Shown in pieces: positions 58,565 to 64,000 of a stretch of DNA of 64,000 bases. The stretch is taken from the NCBI GenBank assembly GCA_963383645.1, contig OY726557.1:126106895-126170894 (forward strand), read 5' to 3'. The notes below the pieces were generated by a model that saw only the letters and a program-made list of their open reading frames with translations, was not told the origin of the DNA and searched no databases. How positions within the stretch are numbered: the stretch's first letter is position 1; each line of letters begins with the position of its first letter. The translations under genes were made by a program, and so were the position numbers. The DNA is from Muscardinus avellanarius (taxonomy: Eukaryota > Chordata > Mammalia > Rodentia > Gliridae).

Positions 58565-60685
58565 TGTATGGTTTCACCTTTTTTTCCTTCCTCTATGCTA
58601 ATTATTCTTAGGTTAACTCTCTTAAGATGGGCCCATATTTCTTCAAAGTCCAATTTCTGCTGTCAAATTGTTTTTTCTAAGTTATAAACTATGCTTTCAT
58701 TTTTGGAGTGATCATCTTCTAGGAGTGAGATTCTATTCTCCATGTGGTCTAATTGATTGTTTATAATTTGAATTAATGCATTTACTTCAATGACTGTATC
58801 CTTTATTTCTTTCAGACTCTCTCTAAATTCTTTTTTTAAATCCTGTATTATTTCTACAGTTACATTCCTGATTTGATCTATTGGAGATCTCTGCATTTCT
58901 GTGTTATCAGGTTCTGTTATTTTGGGGTTGTGGGAGCTCATTGATCCATTGTTGTTCCTCCTTCCATGATTTCAGAAGTTTGTACCTGTTGCTTTTGATA
59001 GATTTCTCTTAGTCTCTAGGTGTCAGCTGGTATATCCAAGGGCAAGTTGTATTATATTCAACAGTGAAGGTTGAGTAAGGAGGAAAGTGAAGGAGTAAAT
59101 GGAAGAATAGGGTAAGGTATCAGATAGCATCGAATAGTATGAGAATATTATTTTGGTAAAGTAGTATATACTAGAGGTTAGAGATAGTAAAATTGTAGTA
59201 GTATTCTAAAAGTAACCAATGTAGAGTTTCTGGTATAGTGATATGAAGTGGATTTAAGACAAGACAAGGGAGCGATAAAAAGAAGAAAAAAGATAGAAAA
59301 GGTATAAAGAAGAGAGAGTAGGTATGTACAAGGAAGAAGCTTGAGAGAGGGTTTGGGAAGAGGGTTAAAAAACAAAACAAACAAAAAAGGAAACAAACAA
59401 ATATAAAAAACAAAACAAAAACAGCCAGACATATACTATCACACATAAAAAAAACCCCAAAACAACCCCAACAATGAATTAATGAGACTTTACAAATAAA
59501 TGAATATTTATCAGATAGATCCTCTGCAGTCTCCCTCTGTGTAGATACTGGGTGCCACTGGCACCTTTCCCTCTGTAAGTCTGGTTCTCTGAGTCTTCTC
59601 AGTCTATAGAGGTGGTCAGTATCAATGGGGCTGGATTTAATATTGAGCAAAGGTCATCATCTACACTTTACACAGATTTGGAGTCTAGGTCTCTCCCTCC
59701 CTCTGTTGGTAGCATATGCCTCTGAGACCAAACTCAGTGTAGGAGTCTGTTCTCCACAGCTAGGACTAGGCTAGTCTCACTTCTCCCTGTTCACCACAAG
59801 TGGGTGGTTTGTGGTGTTCCCGGAGATCCTACTCATTGGGTTTAGTGTTAAGCATAGGACTCCCCCAACACTTTCCACTGATCAGAGCCTGAGTCTGTCT
59901 GAGCTTCTGATATGATCAATAGCAGAATCAGCAGAATCCACTCCCATCTTCTCTGGGTCACCACGACTTCACTTAGGGTGCTCTGAAGCTCTGGAGGGTG
60001 TGGTAATCTCAGCTGCCACTACTCCTTCACTGGATTGTATTGCAAAGTCTCAGACCCAGGGAATTAGTTGCAGCTACACGAGACCCTGGGGGTGCCAGGC
60101 TGGGAGTTTTCCTATGGGGAACTGCAACTAGGGTGTGATAATCTCTGCCCCAACTACTCCTTCACTGGGTTGAACTGCAATATCTCAGACCCCAGGAGTT
60201 TATCAAAGCTGTGCAAGTCCCTGGGGGCATAGCACTGGGATTTTTCCTGCAGGAGCCACAGTTTCACTTACTATTTTGGTGTGTGCTGTCTATATCTCTG
60301 GCAAGGATGGTAAACTTGGCCACCACTGGCAAGATGGTGCTGCTGCAGCGCCCTCAGCCATGAGGCTGGCATATTTCTTTTCTTGTTTTTAGCTCCACTC
60401 TGAATCCCTGGAGGGCAAGATGGGATTGACCACTGGAAGTTTTAGCCAGTCTTTGCTCAGGATGACGCTGACATGGCGCCCACTGCCACAAGGTGGGCAG
60501 GTTTCTTTTCTGCTCTCTGGTTGTTCTTGTAGTCTTTGTTTTACCTCTGTCCCTTGTATTTATTGTTTTTATTCCTCTACTGATAGTGTTTTCTGGCTAT
60601 GTAAAGTCCTGTTTTGTGACAATGGAGATCTAGTATCACCAGGACTCATAAAAACTGCTTTTCTCGGTCAACATCTTTCCAGAAG
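58565..60685 (-). mobile_element. L1 5' portion, antisense, with a longer leader; 3'-truncated
   Basis: ORF1 N-terminal region (58941-58663 minus), then about 950 bases (58980-59930) not present in the L1s at 43605 or 51920, then a 5'UTR with the sub-repeats and a YY1-like start near 60670. No 3' end or poly(A). Confidence 0.75.
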
Positions 60686-60850
60686 TCCAACACATTTAAA
60701 ATATAAAGAAACAAATAGATTCAATAGTATTTACTAGTGATAAGTAGCAAAATGAGCTTATTATTCATTACACACTCACCATTCAAAACAGGTGTTCAAA
60801 TAAAGAAAACTCTATAAACCAACTATTGATAATCTAAATAGTCATTAATC

Positions 60851-61300
60851 GGGAATGCTCTGGAGGTCCAGGCCACATGGTCCCAACCCTGGGAGGGTGG
60901 GCAGGCATGGGCAGGGCTCCCTTAGGTGACCCCCCACCAGCTGGAAGGCCCCGGAGGTCCGGGCTGCATGGCCCCGACCCCGGGAGGGTGGGCAGGCATG
61001 GGAGGGGCTCCCTTAGGTGACCCCCACACCTGGAAGGCCCAGAGATCAGGGCCGCATGGCCCCAAACCCTGGGTGGGTGGGTGGGCACGGGTAGGGCACC
61101 CTTGGTGACCCCCCACCCGGAAGGCCCCGGAGGTCCAGGCCTCATGGCCCCGACCCCGGGTGGGTGGGTGGGCGTGAGCAGGGCACCCTTAGGCAACCCC
61201 CACACACCTGGAAAGCCCCAGAGGTCCGGGCCACATGGCCCCAACCCTGGGTGGGTGGGCAGGCATAGGCCGGGCACCCTTAGGAGACCCCCTCCCACCC
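60851..61300 (+). repeat. E3 5' GC-rich tandem repeat, about 5 units of 90 bp
   Basis: Units start GGAGGTCCGGGCTGCATGGC and variants near 60862, 60953, 61043, 61129 and 61220. Confidence 0.9.
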
Positions 61301-61949
61301 AGAAGGAAAAAAATTTTTTCATCGCTACTGAGTGCCTGATCCTACATCCTCCCCAAACCACACATACTCTCTTCTCTTATTGGTTTTTTTTTTTAAGTGA
61401 AATGAAAAAAGAAAAATATTCAAGAGGGGTTAAGATGGCCCCAGCAGCAGCTAGAATATTGGAGATGCAGACAAAACATATCCATCTGAGCTGGAACATT
61501 TGGAAAATTCTCCGCGAAGGAGGACTGCTGCTTTTCTACATCATTAAGAATCTGGGACATCACCTGTAAGGAGAGAGTCTAGCGGAGACCTAGGAGGAAG
61601 GCGGTGGCAGCAGCAGTGGCAGCAGTGGCCATGATGGTGGTGGAAACTTGGATTTAGGAGAGGCAGACATCTGATCCAACCCACCCTGATCCTCTGAAGA
61701 AATTACCCCAAAGGTCGAATGCTACTGTTGCACATGCTTAGGAACACTGGACATTATGTGGTATGGGAAAAGACCTTGGGAAAGATTAGAAATGGTGGAG
61801 GCAGTTGCATTGGCAGTGGCAAGTACTCAGGGGAGGCAGAGATCTGACGTAATACCCCTGGAACTTTTGAAGAAATTACCTCAGAGGCAGAATACTACTA
61901 CCATGCACCCTTGGGAATGTGGGACAACCTGCTAGGTGAAGAGGGTGCT

Positions 61950-62940
61950 TGGATCAGAACCTGCCGAGGGGTGAGGCCGGTGCCAGGGGCCAGCGAGGCC
62001 GGGATCAGAGCCTGCTGTGAGGCAAGGCCACTATGGAGGCCTCCAAGGAGCGAAGCCTGCGGAGGGGTTAGGCCAGAGCCAGGGCTAATGAGGCCGGGAT
62101 CAGAGCCTACCATGAGGTAAGGCCCGGTGCTGGGGCATCCGAGGTCAGGATCAGAGCCAGCTGATGCATTAGGCCAGTGCCGGAGCCAGCGAGGTCGGGA
62201 TCAGAGCCTGCTGTGAGGCAAGGCCGGTGCTAGGCCTCCGAGGCTGGGATCGGAATCTGCCGAGGGATTAGGCCAGTGCCGGAGCCATTGAGGCCAGAAT
62301 TGGAGCCTGCTTTGAGGCAAGGCTGGTGCTGGGGCCAGAGAGGTAGGGATTGGAGCCTGCCTTTAGGAATGGCCAGTGCTGGGGCCTCCGTGGCCAAGAT
62401 CAGAGCCTGCCGAGGGGTGAGGTCAGTGCCAGGGCCAACGAGGCCGGGACCAGAGCCTGCCATGAGGCAAGGCCGCTACTGAGGCCTCCAAGGCAGGGAA
62501 CAGTGCCAGCCAAGGGGTTAGGCTGGTGCCGGGCCAGCAAGGTTGGGATCGGAGCCTGCCATGAGGCAAGACCAGTGCTGGGACTTACGAGGCTGGGATT
62601 GGACTCTGCTGAGGAGTAAGGCTGGTGCCAGGGCCAGTGAGGCCAGGATCAGAAACTGTGGTAAGGCAAGAATGGAGCTGGGACTTGCGAGACCAGGATA
62701 GGAGCCTGCTAAGGGGTTAGGCTGGTGCCAGGGTCAGCAAAGCCGGGATTTGAGCTTGTCGGGAGGCTAGGCCAGTGCTGGAGCCTCTGAGGCCGGGAGA
62801 GGATCCAGCCAAGGGGTTAGTTCGGTGGGGGGGGGCAGCAAGGCCAGGATCAGGGCCTCCCATGAGGCAAGGCTGGTGCTGGAGCCAGTGAGGTCGGGAT
62901 GAGAGTCCTCCGGGTGGCCAGGCCACTTACTGGGGCCATC
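61950..62940 (+). repeat. E3 VNTR, about 20 units of 50 bp
   Basis: Same unit type as E1 and E2 (GAGCCTGCCGAGGGGTGAGG, GAGGCAAGGCCGGTGCTAGG), strongly diverged between units. Confidence 0.9.
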
Positions 62941-63527
62941 AAGAGTGGGATCAGAACTTGCAATGCAGCATGCAAAGAGAAATAGCACAGAACATAAAAT
63001 CCAGATGCTTCCCCTAATTAGTAAGAACAAGGTGGAAAGGGGTAACAGGAGGAGGTCGAGTAGTAGAAAGGGCCCTGTAGTGAAGCAACTAAGGTGAACA
63101 ATCAGAGGGGAGGGGATGGAGGAGGATGGAATCTCTTTAAAACTCATGAGGTGAATAAACATTTATATCAAAGATAATCACCGATTAAACATGGGATCGA
63201 GGGAGGGGGAGAGAATGGGATGGGGATTGGATGAGGGCTTATTGGATGATATGTGCTTGTATATCCTCTCAAGTCTTGTATTCCAAAGTGATGTATGATT
63301 ACAAAAAAAAAATAATAATAAATAATTGCCACAAAAAATAAAAAAATAGTCATTAATCAATTTAAAGTTCAGTTTAACCCAAAAGGTTTATCCAAGAATT
63401 TACCCCATATAATTTGTGTGAAAAACTATAGTAACTTCTTTTAGGAATAGACTACATTTGAGGAAAATGAAAAGTCACAAACCAGTTTAATTATTTCTCT
63501 GGAAATGCAGCATAGTTGTTTAAAGCC

Positions 63528-63604
63528 TCAAATGTGCTAGTGACATAGTTCAGGGTAGAGTGTTTGCCTGGGTGCACAAGTCCCCATGTTCATGTCCCAG
63601 CACA
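63528..63604 (+). mobile_element. ID-type SINE fragment
   Basis: GCTAGTGACATAGTTCAGGG to CATGTCCCAGCAC. tRNA-like ID text without a B1 half. Confidence 0.7.
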
Positions 63605-63636
63605 GATAGATAGATAGATAGATGATAGATAGATGA

Positions 63637-63683
<47 letters not shown>
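63605..63683 (+). repeat. (GATA)n then (GAAA)n microsatellite
   Basis: Compound tetranucleotide tract at the tail of the ID SINE. Confidence 0.95.
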
Positions 63684-63684
<1 letters not shown>

Positions 63685-63944
63685 GAAATCCTCAACTTTG
63701 AACTTTCCTGGCAGACAGACCTAGTTAGTAAAGTCTTAATTTTCCACTGACTATTGCTTTCAGTCTTAAGCAAATTTTTTCAAGACTTAATTTCCTTTAT
63801 AGGAAATGAGAATAATAGTATCTGCCCCAGAAGATTATTTTAAGAACTGAGATAATGTATATAATTTATTGGCATACAGTAAGTGCTCAACAAATATCAG
63901 ATATTATCTGATCATTAAGTTGCCAAAAGTGGTTCTGACTTTGT
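63684..63944. other. Unassigned sequence
   Basis: No recognised feature. Confidence 0.5.
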
Positions 63945-64000
63945 GTGGGGGGTGGTACTGGGGATGAAACCCAGGGCATTCACCTCTGAGCTACACCTCA
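63945..64000 (-). mobile_element. SINE tail, antisense, runs off the right edge
   Basis: GGTACTGGGGATGAAACCCAGG is the antisense ID-like tail. Confidence 0.75.

Larger units (their letters stand above)
60851..63343 (+). mobile_element. SVA-like composite retroelement E3
   Basis: AAATAGTCATTAATC flanks it (60836-60850, 63344-63358). Parts: five copies of a 90-base GC-rich repeat (60851-61300), a linker shared with E2 (AGTGCCTGATCC), the unique module (61400-61950) with TTAAGATGGCC near its start, about 20 VNTR units (61950-62940) and the L1-like 3' end with an A-rich tail. The 5' repeat family differs from that of E1. Confidence 0.9.

Noticed and set aside
59171..59650. 159-codon minus-strand frame rich in F and L
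   Set aside because: Reverse of purine-rich L1 leader sequence; a low-complexity artefact.

Overview
The window is mammalian nuclear DNA, most probably from a squirrel-family rodent (Sciuridae). The evidence is the many SINEs that join a B1-like half to a tRNA-like ID half (the B1-dID type known from sciurids and dormice) and several rodent-type L1 elements. Protein-coding content is small: two three-exon genes of the PATE / Ly6-uPAR three-finger family (secreted proteins of epididymis, prostate and testis). A PRDM4 processed pseudogene is present twice. Almost everything else is repetitive.

Layout. Positions 1-352 are the 5' end of an antisense L1. Positions 356-8119 and 16660-24468 are two arms of a large inverted repeat, each about 7.8 kb, with an 8.5 kb spacer. 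The arms look about 99% identical or better almost throughout. The exception is a 650-700 bp island holding exons 2-3 of the PATE-like gene, where they are clearly divergent paralogues. The genes point towards each other: + strand 6614-7752 and - strand 17010-18205. The spacer holds a 3'-truncated L1 (8125-13757) and a second, smaller, non-concentric inverted repeat (13769-14398 / 14804-15433).

Positions 24469-35451 are SINE-rich and contain a long nested L1 (25264-32583) that carries a solo LTR in its 5'UTR and a SINE in ORF2. From 35465 on there are three copies of an SVA-like composite retroelement: E1 35465-41638, E2 46075-48780 and E3 60851-63343. All are in + orientation and each is flanked by its own 13-16 bp target-site duplication. 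Each has a GC-rich 5' tandem repeat, a shared unique module, a VNTR of 50 bp units (arranged as 100 bp dimers) and a 3' end resembling the local L1 3'UTR. E1 also carries an apparent 3' transduction.

Between the composites lie an L1 chimera (42663-45851) and a truncated antisense betaretrovirus-like provirus (about 49990-58554). The provirus keeps part of an LTR, a tRNA-Lys3-like primer site, gag, dUTPase and protease, and is split by a nearly full-length L1 (51920-57912).

The two observations I rate highest are the divergent secreted-protein island inside otherwise homogenised palindrome arms, and the three-copy VNTR composite retroelement family with L1-like ends and TSDs. Identities and boundaries were judged by eye and may be off by a few bases.
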